A stretch of 64,000 nucleotides of DNA from Streptomyces sp. DT2A-34 (GTDB lineage: Bacteria > Actinomycetota > Actinomycetes > Streptomycetales > Streptomycetaceae): NCBI RefSeq assembly GCF_030499515.1, contig NZ_JASTWJ010000001.1, positions 3,266,001-3,330,000 of the forward strand, given 5' to 3'. Positions within the stretch are counted from its first letter, which is position 1, and every line of letters begins with the position of its first letter. Shown in pieces: positions 8,846 through 17,253 of this stretch. A program made the position numbers and the translations under genes. Under the pieces are notes generated by a model that worked only from the letters and a program-made list of their open reading frames with translations, made no database searches and had not been told where the DNA came from.

Positions 8846-10393
8846 ATGGCGCGATTCGTACGGTGGACGGCCCTGACGGCCACCGCCGCGCTGCTGGTGA
8901 CGGCCTGCAGCGGCGGCTCGTCCGACGGCGGCGGGGCCGGTGGGAAGGCGAGCGGGACGAGTTCCTCGGCCGCGTCCGCCGGCTCGGCGACTCCACTGCC
9001 GTCCTCGCTGACCTCGCAGAAGCTCGACTGGGGACGCTGCAAGGCCACCGGGGACTCCCCCGCGCCCGGCGACGAGTGGCAGTGCGCGACGCTCGAGGCG
9101 CCGCTGGACTGGAAGAAACCGGACGGCAGGACGATCGACCTCGCGCTGATCCGCGCCAGGGCCAGTGGCGACGACCGCATCGGTTCTCTCCTGTTCAACT
9201 TCGGCGGCCCCGGCAGCTCGGGGTTGTCCACGCTGCCGTGGTACGCCTCCGCCACGTCCGAGCTCGGCAAGCGGTACGACCTGGTGAGCTGGGACCCGCG
9301 CGGGGTCGGCGCCAGCGAAGGCGTGCGCTGCCGCACCGACAAGGAGATCCAGGCCTCCGAGTCCATGGACATCACGCCGGACACCCCGGCCGAGGAGACG
9401 GCGTATCTGCGGGACGCCGCCGACTTCGGCCAGGGCTGCCAGAAGTCCGAGGGGGCGCTGATCGCGCATGTGTCGACCACCGACACCGCCCGCGACATGG
9501 ACCTGATGCGCCAGGTCCTGGGCGACACGCAGATGCACTACTTCGGCATCTCCTACGGCACCGAACTCGGCGGCGTCTACGCCCACTTGTTCCCCAAGAA
9601 CGTGGGGCGGCTGATCCTGGACGCGGTCGTCGACCCGAGCGCCGACGGGGAGGGACACACCGAGAACCAGGCCAGGGGCTTCCAGCGCGCGCTGAACAAC
9701 TACCTCGACTCCACCGGCCAGGGCGCCGAAGAGGGCTCGCGGAAGATCGTGGACCTGCTGAAGCGAATCGACGCGAGCCCACTGCCGACGTCGTCCGGGC
9801 GGAAACTCACCGAGGCACTCGCCCTCACCGGCATCATCAGGCCGCTGTACAGCGAGGCGAGCTGGCCGACCCTGACCAGCGCCCTGGAGGCGGCCGAGGA
9901 GGGAGACGGCTCGGAACTCCTGGCGCTCGCCGACGACTACAACGAACGCAGCGCCTCGGGGCACTACGGCACGGGGACCCACTCACAACGGGTCATATCG
10001 TGCCTGGACACCAGGCAGCGGCCGACCCTCGAGGAGACGAGGAAGCTGTTGCCGCGGTTCGAGAAGGTCTCGCCCGTGTTCGGTCCCATGCTCGGCTGGG
10101 ACACGGCCGGCTGGTGCCACGACTGGCCGGTGGCCGGACAGCACGACACCCCGGAGGTGAGTGCGCCGGGTGCGGCACCGATCCTGCTGGTCGGCAACAC
10201 CGGCGACCCGGCGACGCCCTACGAGGGCACCCGGAAAATGGCGGACGAACTGGGCAAGGGCGTCGGCGTGATGCTCACCTGGAAGGGCGAGGGTCACGCC
10301 TCGTACGGGAAGGGGAGCGACTGCGTCGACTCCACGGTGAACGCCTATCTGCTGCAGGGGACGGTACCGAAGGACGGCAAGGTCTGCTCATGA
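8846..10393 (+). CDS. Second secreted TAP-family alpha/beta-hydrolase lipoprotein
   Basis: About 515 aa, homologous along its length to the preceding hydrolase: same lipobox-type signal (LLVTAC), same elbow YFGISYGTELGG, same C-terminal NTGDPATP and GEGHASY. Differences lie in a Ser/Gly-rich linker after the lipid-anchor Cys and in the middle lid region. A strong ribosome site GAGGGGGGAAG precedes the ATG. Likely a tandem duplicate with a different peptide preference. It ends in a strong bidirectional terminator shared with moeZ. Confidence 0.9.
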   Translation: MARFVRWTALTATAALLVTACSGGSSDGGGAGGKASGTSSSAASAGSATPLPSSLTSQKLDWGRCKATGDSPAPGDEWQCATLEAPLDWKKPDGRTIDLALIRARASGDDRIGSLLFNFGGPGSSGLSTLPWYASATSELGKRYDLVSWDPRGVGASEGVRCRTDKEIQASESMDITPDTPAEETAYLRDAADFGQGCQKSEGALIAHVSTTDTARDMDLMRQVLGDTQMHYFGISYGTELGGVYAHLFPKNVGRLILDAVVDPSADGEGHTENQARGFQRALNNYLDSTGQGAEEGSRKIVDLLKRIDASPLPTSSGRKLTEALALTGIIRPLYSEASWPTLTSALEAAEEGDGSELLALADDYNERSASGHYGTGTHSQRVISCLDTRQRPTLEETRKLLPRFEKVSPVFGPMLGWDTAGWCHDWPVAGQHDTPEVSAPGAAPILLVGNTGDPATPYEGTRKMADELGKGVGVMLTWKGEGHASYGKGSDCVDSTVNAYLLQGTVPKDGKVCS

Positions 10394-10396
10394 CGG

Positions 10397-10439
10397 CGGC
10401 GGGGGCTTCGAGCACCCGTGGTGCCCCAAGCCCCCGCCG
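10397..10439. terminator. Bidirectional terminator between the hydrolase and moeZ
   Basis: 12-bp perfect stem CGGCGGGGGCTT / AAGCCCCCGCCG with a 19-base loop that itself folds (GCACC-CGT-GGTGC). It lies between convergent stop codons and so can serve both genes. Confidence 0.8.
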
Positions 10440-10476
10440 TCCGAGCGAGGCCCGCCCTGCGGGCGAGGGAGTCCGC

Positions 10477-11655
10477 TCAGTAGACCGGCTTGTGCGGCTC
10501 GATCTGGTTGACCCAGCCGATCACGCCGCCACCGACGTGCACGGCGTCGGCGAAGCCCGCGGACTTCAGGACCGCGAGGACTTCCGCACTGCGGACACCC
10601 GTCTTGCAGTGCAAGACGATCTTCTTGTCCTGCGGGAGGTTCTCCAGAGCGGTGCCCATGAGGAACTCGTTCTTCGGGATCAGCGTGGCGCCGGGGATCG
10701 AGACGATCTCGTACTCGTTGATCTCGCGGACGTCGATGATCTCGATGTTCTCGCCGTCGTCGATCCACTCCTTGAGCTGCTTGGGAGTGATCGTCGAGCC
10801 GGCGGCAGCCTCCTGGGCCTCCTCGGAGACGACGCCGCAGAAGGCCTCGTAGTCGATGAGCTCGGTGACGGTCGGGTTCTCGCCGCAGACCGCGCAGTTC
10901 GGGTCCTTGCGGACCTTGACCTGGCGGTACTGCATCTCCAGGGCGTCGTAGATCATGAGTCGGCCGACCAGCGGCTCGCCGATGCCCGCGAGGAGCTTGA
11001 TGGCCTCGTTGACCTGGATGGAGCCGATGGACGCGCAGAGCACGCCCAGCACGCCGCCCTCGGCGCAGGAGGGGACCATGCCCGGCGGCGGGGGCTCCGG
11101 GTAGAGGCAGCGGTAGCAGGGGCCGTGCTCGGACCAGAAGACCGAGGCCTGGCCGTCGAAGCGGTAGATCGAGCCCCACACGTACGGCTTGTTCAGCAGC
11201 ACGCAGGCGTCGTTGACCAGGTAGCGGGTCGCGAAGTTGTCCGTGCCGTCGACGATCAGGTCGTACTGGCTGAAGATGTCCATCACGTTGTCGGCCTCGA
11301 GCCGCTCCTCGTGAAGGATCACGTTCACGTACGGGTTGATGCCGAGGACGGAGTCGCGGGCGGACTCGGCCTTGGAGCGGCCGATGTCGGCCTGGCTGTG
11401 GATGATCTGGCGCTGCAGGTTCGACTCGTCGACCTCGTCGAACTCCACGATTCCGAGCGTGCCGACGCCCGCGGCGGCCAGGTACATCAGCGCCGGCGAG
11501 CCCAGGCCGCCGGCGCCCACACACAGCACCTTGGCGTTCTTCAGCCGCTTCTGCCCGTCCATCCCCACGTCGGGGATGATCAGGTGGCGGGAGTACCTGC
11601 GGACCTCGTCTACGGTGAGCTCGGATGCGGGCTCGACCAGGGGTGGCAGCGACAC
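10477..11655 (-). CDS. moeZ: Adenylyltransferase/sulfurtransferase MoeZ (MoeB-rhodanese fusion)
   Basis: 392 aa. N-terminal ThiF/E1-like domain with nucleotide motif GAGGLGSPALMYLAAAG and two Zn Cys pairs (CYRC and CAVC), then a C-terminal rhodanese domain with active-site HCKTGVRS. It adenylates and then sulfurates the C-terminal GG of ubiquitin-like sulfur carriers (MoaD, CysO, ThiS-like) for molybdopterin, cysteine and thiocarboxylate-containing products. Start MSLPPL. A sigma-R-type promoter lies just upstream, which fits a sulfur-transfer enzyme controlled by disulfide stress. Confidence 0.93.
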   Translation of the reverse strand: MSLPPLVEPASELTVDEVRRYSRHLIIPDVGMDGQKRLKNAKVLCVGAGGLGSPALMYLAAAGVGTLGIVEFDEVDESNLQRQIIHSQADIGRSKAESARDSVLGINPYVNVILHEERLEADNVMDIFSQYDLIVDGTDNFATRYLVNDACVLLNKPYVWGSIYRFDGQASVFWSEHGPCYRCLYPEPPPPGMVPSCAEGGVLGVLCASIGSIQVNEAIKLLAGIGEPLVGRLMIYDALEMQYRQVKVRKDPNCAVCGENPTVTELIDYEAFCGVVSEEAQEAAAGSTITPKQLKEWIDDGENIEIIDVREINEYEIVSIPGATLIPKNEFLMGTALENLPQDKKIVLHCKTGVRSAEVLAVLKSAGFADAVHVGGGVIGWVNQIEPHKPVY

Positions 11656-11699
11656 GGGGACTCCGTTGGTCGGTCGATCACTACGGTTGTTCTCTCCGT

Positions 11700-11725
11700 A
11701 ACAGTGCCATGGGCTTTTTCATTCC
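11700..11725 (-). promoter_or_regulatory. Sigma-R-type promoter of moeZ
   Basis: On the minus strand GGAAT, then exactly 18 bases, then GTTAC, matching the Streptomyces sigma-R consensus GGAAT-N18-GTT. The predicted start of transcription is about 35-40 bases before the moeZ codon. The site sits in the 63-base gap after the upstream hydrolase gene and touches that gene's stop. Confidence 0.7.
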
Positions 11726-12522
11726 GAGACACCTGTTCCGATCCGCGAGACGATTTCGTCCCAGTAGCCGGGCATGGTCCCCCAGGCGTCGGTGCGGCCG
11801 CCGCGGTCGGTGCGGTCCGTGCGGTCGGTGAAGTAGATGGTCGCCGCGCCCTGCCAGCGGGCGATGCGCAGTGCCTCGTCCAGGTGGGGGCGGGGCACCC
11901 CGTGCACGAAGTGGCAGAAGCGGTCGGGCGGGTAGTCGGCGGTCCACTCCGCCACCTGCGACCAGCGGTAGTCGCTCCACGAGCCCCGGAAGGTGACCAA
12001 CTGGTCGGCGCACTCCGCGTAGCCCGGGTGGGGGTGGGTGCCGTGGCCGAGGACGATGTGGGCCTTGTCACGCAACGCGCGGAGTGTGGTGATCGTGCGG
12101 CGGATCTGGGACAGGGCGGCGCGTTCGGTCGGACAGCGGTCCAGGAAGAAGCCGTCGACCCGGTACCAGTCGAGGTAGCGGCGCGCCTCGGAGATCACCT
12201 CGCCGAAGGCGCGGGCGCCATCGGCCGTGTCGAAGTGCGCCGCTTCCGGGTGGACCGTGCCCAGGTGAGCGGTGTCGAGGTGGCCCAGGATGCGGACTCC
12301 CGCGTTGTGGAGTCTTCCGGCGGTCTCGAGGCAGTGCGGGTCGGGGCGGGTGCCGGGGCCGTCCGCGACGTTCAGGACCACCCAGTGCACGGGGGTGCCG
12401 GGGCGGGTGAGTTCGCCCCACTCGGTGGGGGCGAGGAGGGGATGTGCGTAGCCGGGGATGCCGAGGCCGGTGCGGAGGTGTGTGCTCGTGACAGTCGGTG
12501 GTGTGCCGGTCAGATACGGCAT
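11719..12522 (-). CDS. Spherulation-specific family 4 protein (spherulin-4 / GH135-like glycoside hydrolase)
   Basis: 267 aa, no obvious signal peptide. A TIM-barrel pattern typical of spherulin-4 proteins is visible: VHWVVLNVADGPG (strand 1), GVRILGHLDT (strand 2), WYRVDGFFLDRCP carrying the acidic residues of the active site, and late HIVLGHGTHPHP. Fungal Sph3, the best known relative, cleaves galactosaminogalactan, and the related GH114 fold acts on alpha-1,4-galactosamine polymers. It overlaps the epimerase gene by 13 bases and is the last gene of the polysaccharide group. Lack of an export signal is odd for a matrix hydrolase, so an intracellular or quality-control role is possible. Confidence 0.8.
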   Translation of the reverse strand: MPYLTGTPPTVTSTHLRTGLGIPGYAHPLLAPTEWGELTRPGTPVHWVVLNVADGPGTRPDPHCLETAGRLHNAGVRILGHLDTAHLGTVHPEAAHFDTADGARAFGEVISEARRYLDWYRVDGFFLDRCPTERAALSQIRRTITTLRALRDKAHIVLGHGTHPHPGYAECADQLVTFRGSWSDYRWSQVAEWTADYPPDRFCHFVHGVPRPHLDEALRIARWQGAATIYFTDRTDRTDRGGRTDAWGTMPGYWDEIVSRIGTGVSE

Positions 12523-13505
12523 GCCGCCTCCATCCAGATGTCACCCAGGGACTCTTCGAGGTTGATCCGGGGGCGCCAGCCGAGCCGGTCGCGTGCGGTG
12601 CGCACGTCGGCCTGCTGCCAGCTGCCGCAGCCGTCCGGGTACGGGTACGCGGCCGGGGCGCCGTGGCCCGCCTGCGTCGCATGGGCCGTGTGGGTCATGT
12701 GGTCCGAGTCGGCGCGGGGGTGGCCGATGGACGACCGCAACAGGCCGGGCGGGCCGTCGAGTTCGTGGAGGGCGCCGCCGTATCCGGCCACGCGGGCGAG
12801 GACGGCGGCGGCGTCCCGGAGGCGGACGGCCCGTCCCGAGCCGATGTTGATGACGCCCTGCGCTGCGGACAGCGAGGCGGCGTGGACGGCGCGGGCCACG
12901 TCGCGGACGTCGACGAAGTCGCGCTGCGCGCCGAGGCCGGTGAGTTTGAGCTCGCCGTCGCCGGACTGCATGGCGCGGCGCATGGCCTCGGCCAGGCGGC
13001 CGAGGGGGGAGCCGGCCGGGGTGCCGGGGCCCGCGGGTGAGAAGACGCGGAGAACCACGGCGTCCAGGCCGGAGCCCAGGACCAGTTCGGTGGCGGCGAG
13101 TTTGCTGACGCCGTACGGCCCTCCGGGGCGGGGGACGGCGTCCTCGGCCGTGGAGGAGCCGGGCTGGCTCGGGCCGTACTCGGCGCCGCAGCCGATCTGG
13201 ACGAGGCGGGCGCCGCAGCCGCTGCGGCGCAGGGCCTCGCAGACGGTGGCGACGGCGACGGTGTTGTGGCGGGTGAGTTCGCGGGCGCCGCCTCGGGTGG
13301 CGCCGGCGCAGTTGATGACGACGCCGGGGTGGACCGCGTCGAGGAAGCGGGTGAGGGCGCCGGGGCTGCCGGACGCGAGGTCGAAACGCACGTCGGCGTC
13401 GTCGCCTCGGCCCAGTGCGGTGAGTTGGACGGCGGGGTCGGCGAGGAGGCGGTCGGCTACGAAGCGGCCGAGGTAGCCGTTGGCTCCGATCAGCAGAACT
13501 CTCAT
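12510..13505 (-). CDS. NAD-dependent sugar-nucleotide epimerase/dehydratase
   Basis: 331 aa extended-SDR enzyme: GANGYLG dinucleotide loop at residues 7-13, YGVSK catalytic Tyr/Lys, RVFSPAGPG substrate loop and a C-terminal GWRPRINLEES typical of GalE/RmlB-like enzymes. An unusual His-rich insert (DHMTHTAHATQAGHG followed by PYPDG) lies near residues 275-300, where relatives have a short loop. With a PelF-like transferase and a galactosaminidase-type hydrolase beside it, a UDP-GlcNAc 4-epimerase role (PelX-like) is an inference; substrate not proven. Confidence 0.8.
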   Translation of the reverse strand: MRVLLIGANGYLGRFVADRLLADPAVQLTALGRGDDADVRFDLASGSPGALTRFLDAVHPGVVINCAGATRGGARELTRHNTVAVATVCEALRRSGCGARLVQIGCGAEYGPSQPGSSTAEDAVPRPGGPYGVSKLAATELVLGSGLDAVVLRVFSPAGPGTPAGSPLGRLAEAMRRAMQSGDGELKLTGLGAQRDFVDVRDVARAVHAASLSAAQGVINIGSGRAVRLRDAAAVLARVAGYGGALHELDGPPGLLRSSIGHPRADSDHMTHTAHATQAGHGAPAAYPYPDGCGSWQQADVRTARDRLGWRPRINLEESLGDIWMEAACRI

Positions 13506-13586
13506 CGGGCGGCTCCCGGGGCCGAGGCGTGGTCGGGTCGGGAGGTGATCATTTGGGGGTCTCCTTCACGGACAAGGACTTCAGGC

Positions 13587-13614
13587 AGAGGGGCTTTCAG
13601 AGAGGGGCTTTCAG
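13587..13614. repeat. Short tandem repeat between epimerase and membrane-protein genes
   Basis: Two perfect 14-base copies of AGAGGGGCTTTCAG, followed by a degenerate third. Nothing else convincing is seen in the 274-base gap. Confidence 0.5.
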
Positions 13615-13779
13615 ACAGAAGGGGTTCAGCGGGTTTCTGGGCGTGTATGCCTTCGGCAGCCCGTGCGGCTGAGTGGCGGTTCGCGTAGCTCCCACGGTTT
13701 CGTCGTGGGTCGGGGCCGCGCGGGAGGGTGCCCCCTACCCGCCGTACGCGGGTGCGGCACGTCGCTGATGCCTGTCGCG

Positions 13780-15045
13780 TCAGCATGGGTCGTCCGCCCG
13801 TGCGTGCGCCGACGCCCTCGTGAGGGTGCGGGTCGCGTGGAGCAGGAGGGTCAGGGCGCCCGTGCCGCAGGCGATGGTGGGGATGGCGGCCGGGCCCCAT
13901 GTGTCGATCAGGGACTGGACTGGGGTTGCCAGCCAGGCGCAGCCGGGGAGGCGGGCTGTGAAGAGGGCGGCCAGGGCCGTGGCCTCGGCTGTGACTGTGG
14001 CGGTGAGGACCAGTGCGGGGGCGTGGGTGAAACCGTGGGTGGTGAGGAGACGGGAGAGGAACAGGAAAGCGCCCAGGGTGAGGGTCTGGGGGTAGGCGGC
14101 GGGCTCGTCCAGGACCGTGGCGGTAACGGTCAGTAGGGCTGTCAGGGCGCCGAGGTAGAGGGCGAACGTGCCCAGGAGCAGGGGCTTCACGGAGGTGGCG
14201 AAGTCCTCCAGGGCTCGGCTGGCCGACAGCTTGCGGCGGGCTCGTACGGCAAGGAGGTGGGCGCACCATGCCGCGGGGGCGCAGGAGAGGGTGAGGGCCA
14301 GGAGGGGGGCGGTGGTGAGGGGCCAAGGACCCCCGGTGGTGCCGCTGGGGAGGGCGTCGGGGCCTCCGGTGGCGGCTGCCTGGAGAAGGCCGTCGCCGAG
14401 GAGGGCGTAGGCGAGGAGCCAGCAGGTGCGGGTGGCCGCCGGGTGTGTGGCCTGTGCGGCGGCGAGGGGGCCTCGGGCCAGTGCGGCGCGCAGGGCGAGG
14501 GTCACGGCGAGGGCTCCCGCGGCGGCCGCGATCAGGCGGGACTGCCCGTGGGTGAGGTGCAGGGCGGTCACGGCCGCCGCGCAGAGGGCTCCGGGGAGGA
14601 GGGTGAGGAGAATCCAGTCGGCTCGTGCGCGGGGGGCGGGGAAGGGCGGGGAGCTGGGGGGCGTTTCGCCGTCGCGGGCCACTCGGGCGTACATCTCCTC
14701 CGCGAGGGAGAAGACGTCCCGGTGCAGGAAGCGTGCCGCGGTGCGGTCGGTGATGCCGTGGGCTTCCAGGCCGGCGGCGATCTCCAGGGGGTCCACCGCG
14801 CGTTCGCAGAGGTCGCGGTGACGGTGCATCAGCGCCTTCACGGGGTCGGCGCCGGTGCGGCGGGTGGGAGTCGGCCGGGGGCCGGTGGGACGGGTGGCGG
14901 TTGGTTCCTGGCCGACGGTGGGTGGCGCGTCGGCTCCGCTCTCGCGTACGTCCGTCTCCGCCACGAGCCACTCCCCCGACCGCTCGTCCCAGGCCCCGGG
15001 GCTGGTCGGGGCCCCGGGACGGTCCAGGCCTCCCAGGCCGCTCAT
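13780..15045 (-). CDS. Multispan membrane protein of the polysaccharide group
   Basis: 421 aa. A soluble N-terminus (~1-130) contains a conserved-looking segment DPVKALMHRHRDLCERAVDPLEIAAGLEAHGITDRTAARFL (cut here only for orientation), followed by eight to nine hydrophobic segments. The start codon overlaps the stop of the glycosyltransferase by four bases (ATGA), so the two are translationally coupled. I do not recognise the family with certainty. Coupling to a PelF-like enzyme makes a PelG/Wzx-type transporter or polymer-export partner plausible, but no diagnostic motif was seen. Confidence 0.7.
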   Translation of the reverse strand: MSGLGGLDRPGAPTSPGAWDERSGEWLVAETDVRESGADAPPTVGQEPTATRPTGPRPTPTRRTGADPVKALMHRHRDLCERAVDPLEIAAGLEAHGITDRTAARFLHRDVFSLAEEMYARVARDGETPPSSPPFPAPRARADWILLTLLPGALCAAAVTALHLTHGQSRLIAAAAGALAVTLALRAALARGPLAAAQATHPAATRTCWLLAYALLGDGLLQAAATGGPDALPSGTTGGPWPLTTAPLLALTLSCAPAAWCAHLLAVRARRKLSASRALEDFATSVKPLLLGTFALYLGALTALLTVTATVLDEPAAYPQTLTLGAFLFLSRLLTTHGFTHAPALVLTATVTAEATALAALFTARLPGCAWLATPVQSLIDTWGPAAIPTIACGTGALTLLLHATRTLTRASAHARADDPC

Positions 15046-16802
15046 CGCGCCGCCTCCGTCGCGGGCAACGCGGTGGCGCGTACGGGGGCTCCCGTCGGGC
15101 GGCCGGGGCCGCCGCGGGCCACCAGGCGTGCGGATCGCTCGGTCCAGCGGCCGGGGACATGGGCCTCGGCGGGGACGGCGAAGGGCAGGGGGGCGCCGGC
15201 CTCGTCGAGGACGACGCGGCGGACCGGCGTACGCGAGACGATCTCCAGGTAAATGCCGTGAAATGCCGCGACGTTCTGCTCGACGGTGAACAGTTCGAGC
15301 GCCCGCGCGCGTGCCGCCGCGCCCAGGCGCTCACGGCGCTCGGGGTCGCGCAACAGCGCCACACAGGCCTCCGCGAGCGCCCGGGGGTTACGCGGTGGTA
15401 CGACGAGACCGGTGCCGCCGATGACCTCCACCACCGCGCCTACGTCCGTGGACACCGTCACGCGGCCGCAGAACATGGCCTCGACCAGACTGATGGGGAA
15501 GCCCTCGACGACGCTGGACAGGACGACCACGGCGCCCGCGGCGTACGCGTCGGCGAGCGTGGGGATCTCGGGGCCGCCGATCTCCTCGAAGGAGACCGGG
15601 TTGTCGCCGACGGTGTGCGGGCCCTCGGCCTCGTCGGGGAAGAGCTGCGCGGCGAGCGCCCTGCAGTGGCCGAGGTAGGCGTCGCCCTCGGGGCCCGCGG
15701 GGGAGCCGACGATCCGCAGCCGCGTCTTCGGTTCCTCCTTGCGGACCTCGGCGAAGGCGTGCAGCAACGACACCAGGTCCTTGGCGGGTTCGACACGGCC
15801 GACCCAGACCAGCGTGTCCGGGTCCGCGCACTCCTGGGCCTCGCCGACTTCGGCGAAGCGGGAGGCGTCCATGCCGGGGTAGACGGTGCGCAGCTTCGCG
15901 CGGTCGGCGCCGCAGCGCTCCTGCCAGCGGCGGGCGTGGGCGTTGCCGGGTGTGACGAGGGCGGCCCGGGCGTAGGTCTCGGCGGCGAGCCTGCCGTGGA
16001 AGGCGGCGAGCAGCGACCGTACGGCGGGCGAGGACTCGGTGGCGGCCAGGTAGTGCGTGCGGAGCCGTACCCCGTACTCGGTCAGCAGCAGCGGTACGCC
16101 GCAGAAGTGCTGGGCGAGCAGGCCGGTCAGGGCCGCCGAGCCGCCGGAGGCGGCGTGACACAGGTCGGCCGAGCCCAGGTCGTCGTCCTCGTACCAGTCG
16201 AGCGAGAGGGGGCGCAGGGCGCGTTCCAGCTGCGCGGCGAAGGCCAGCAGATCGGGTACGCGCGCCTCACGCGCCGGGCGCAGGGCGCCCCGCGCCCTGC
16301 AGGCGCGCTCAAGGGCGCGTACGGCGGACTCGGAGCGGAGCGCTCCCACCAGTCCGCCCTCGTCACGGGCGAGTTCGGCGAGCCCGTACAGCGCGTTGCC
16401 GAAACGGTCCGCCTCAGTGGCCGACGTGTCCTCGGAGGCTCCGGAAGGGCCCCCGGTCCCCCCTGCGCAGAGCACGGCCACCAACTCGCCGTAGCACTCG
16501 GCGAACCGCCGGCGCGCACGGCGCCCATACGCCCACCCGTCGCCCGCCACCGCCCTTCCAACGGGTCCCTTCGGGCCGCCCCTCCCATAGTCATCCTCGC
16601 CCGCCCACAGCGGCGCCGTACGCACGCGGCTGACCTGCGGTGGCAGCGGGACCCAGCCCTCGTCCTCCTGGCGCTCGCTGCGGCTGAGCGCGTAGATGTC
16701 GAACTCGTGCTGTCCGAGCCCGCGCACGAGCCGGTCGCACCAGAGCCTGGCGTCACCGTCCACATACGGATAGCCGCCCTCCGCGATCAGTGCGATGCGC
16801 AC
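15042..16802 (-). CDS. DUF3492 (PelF-like) family 4 glycosyltransferase
   Basis: About 586 aa. Starts VRIALIAEGGYPYV with the N-terminal DUF3492 region of PelF-type enzymes, then a GT-B C-terminal half: VWVGRVEPAKDL, donor site ADAYAAGAVVVLSSVVEGFPISLVEA and GAVVEVIGG. PelF uses a UDP-hexosamine to build the Pel polymer. The GTG at 16802 follows GGGGGTG; the longer ATG at 16835 is possible. It is the first gene of a four-gene run on this strand, with about 190 non-coding bases upstream. Confidence 0.85.
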   Translation of the reverse strand: MRIALIAEGGYPYVDGDARLWCDRLVRGLGQHEFDIYALSRSERQEDEGWVPLPPQVSRVRTAPLWAGEDDYGRGGPKGPVGRAVAGDGWAYGRRARRRFAECYGELVAVLCAGGTGGPSGASEDTSATEADRFGNALYGLAELARDEGGLVGALRSESAVRALERACRARGALRPAREARVPDLLAFAAQLERALRPLSLDWYEDDDLGSADLCHAASGGSAALTGLLAQHFCGVPLLLTEYGVRLRTHYLAATESSPAVRSLLAAFHGRLAAETYARAALVTPGNAHARRWQERCGADRAKLRTVYPGMDASRFAEVGEAQECADPDTLVWVGRVEPAKDLVSLLHAFAEVRKEEPKTRLRIVGSPAGPEGDAYLGHCRALAAQLFPDEAEGPHTVGDNPVSFEEIGGPEIPTLADAYAAGAVVVLSSVVEGFPISLVEAMFCGRVTVSTDVGAVVEVIGGTGLVVPPRNPRALAEACVALLRDPERRERLGAAARARALELFTVEQNVAAFHGIYLEIVSRTPVRRVVLDEAGAPLPFAVPAEAHVPGRWTERSARLVARGGPGRPTGAPVRATALPATEAAR

Positions 16803-16991
16803 GAGTACACCCCCGATCTCCCTAAGGGGAGCCACCGTTCCTCCGGCGGCTCACAGCGGGACGAACGTATGCGGACAAGCCGGTGGCCCGATGGACGGTT
16901 GTCCATCGCGCCACCAAAAGGGGTGAACGGTCGTAACTTTCCCGTGCAGGTCGCGTTCCGTCGCGCTAAGAGATCAAACGCCTACGGATCG

Positions 16992-17253
16992 TCACACCAT
17001 GGCCAACTCCCGTCGCGCGGCCCGCCGCTGGGCCGCGATCAGCGGATCGAGTGCCGGTACGGCGGCCAGGAGTTGCTTGGCGCATGGGTCCTGCGGGTTG
17101 TCGTACACCTCGTCGGCGGGGCCTTCCTCGACGATCCGCCCGCGCCGCATCACCGCGACCCGGTCGCTGACCTGGCGTACGACGGTGAGGTCGTGCGCGA
17201 CGAAGACGAGCGCGAGGCCGAGTTCGCGCTGCAACTCGCCGAGCAGGGCGACC
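16992..17253 (-). pseudogene. Remnant of a peptide/nickel ABC transporter ATP-binding protein (DppD/OppD type)
   Basis: Only the C-terminal ~87 residues survive: LLGELQRELGLALVFVAHD (H-loop), DRVAVMRRGRIVEEG and the oligopeptide-type tail DPLIAAQRRAARRELAMV. Walker A, the signature motif and Walker B are missing. Similarity begins abruptly near 17253, where unrelated sequence is joined, so a deletion removed the first two thirds. The fragment cannot form an ATPase. Confidence 0.85.

Noticed and set aside
13502..15364. 620-codon minus-strand frame across the polysaccharide locus
   Set aside because: Overlaps two real genes in another frame; Pro/Arg-only composition typical of a shifted frame.
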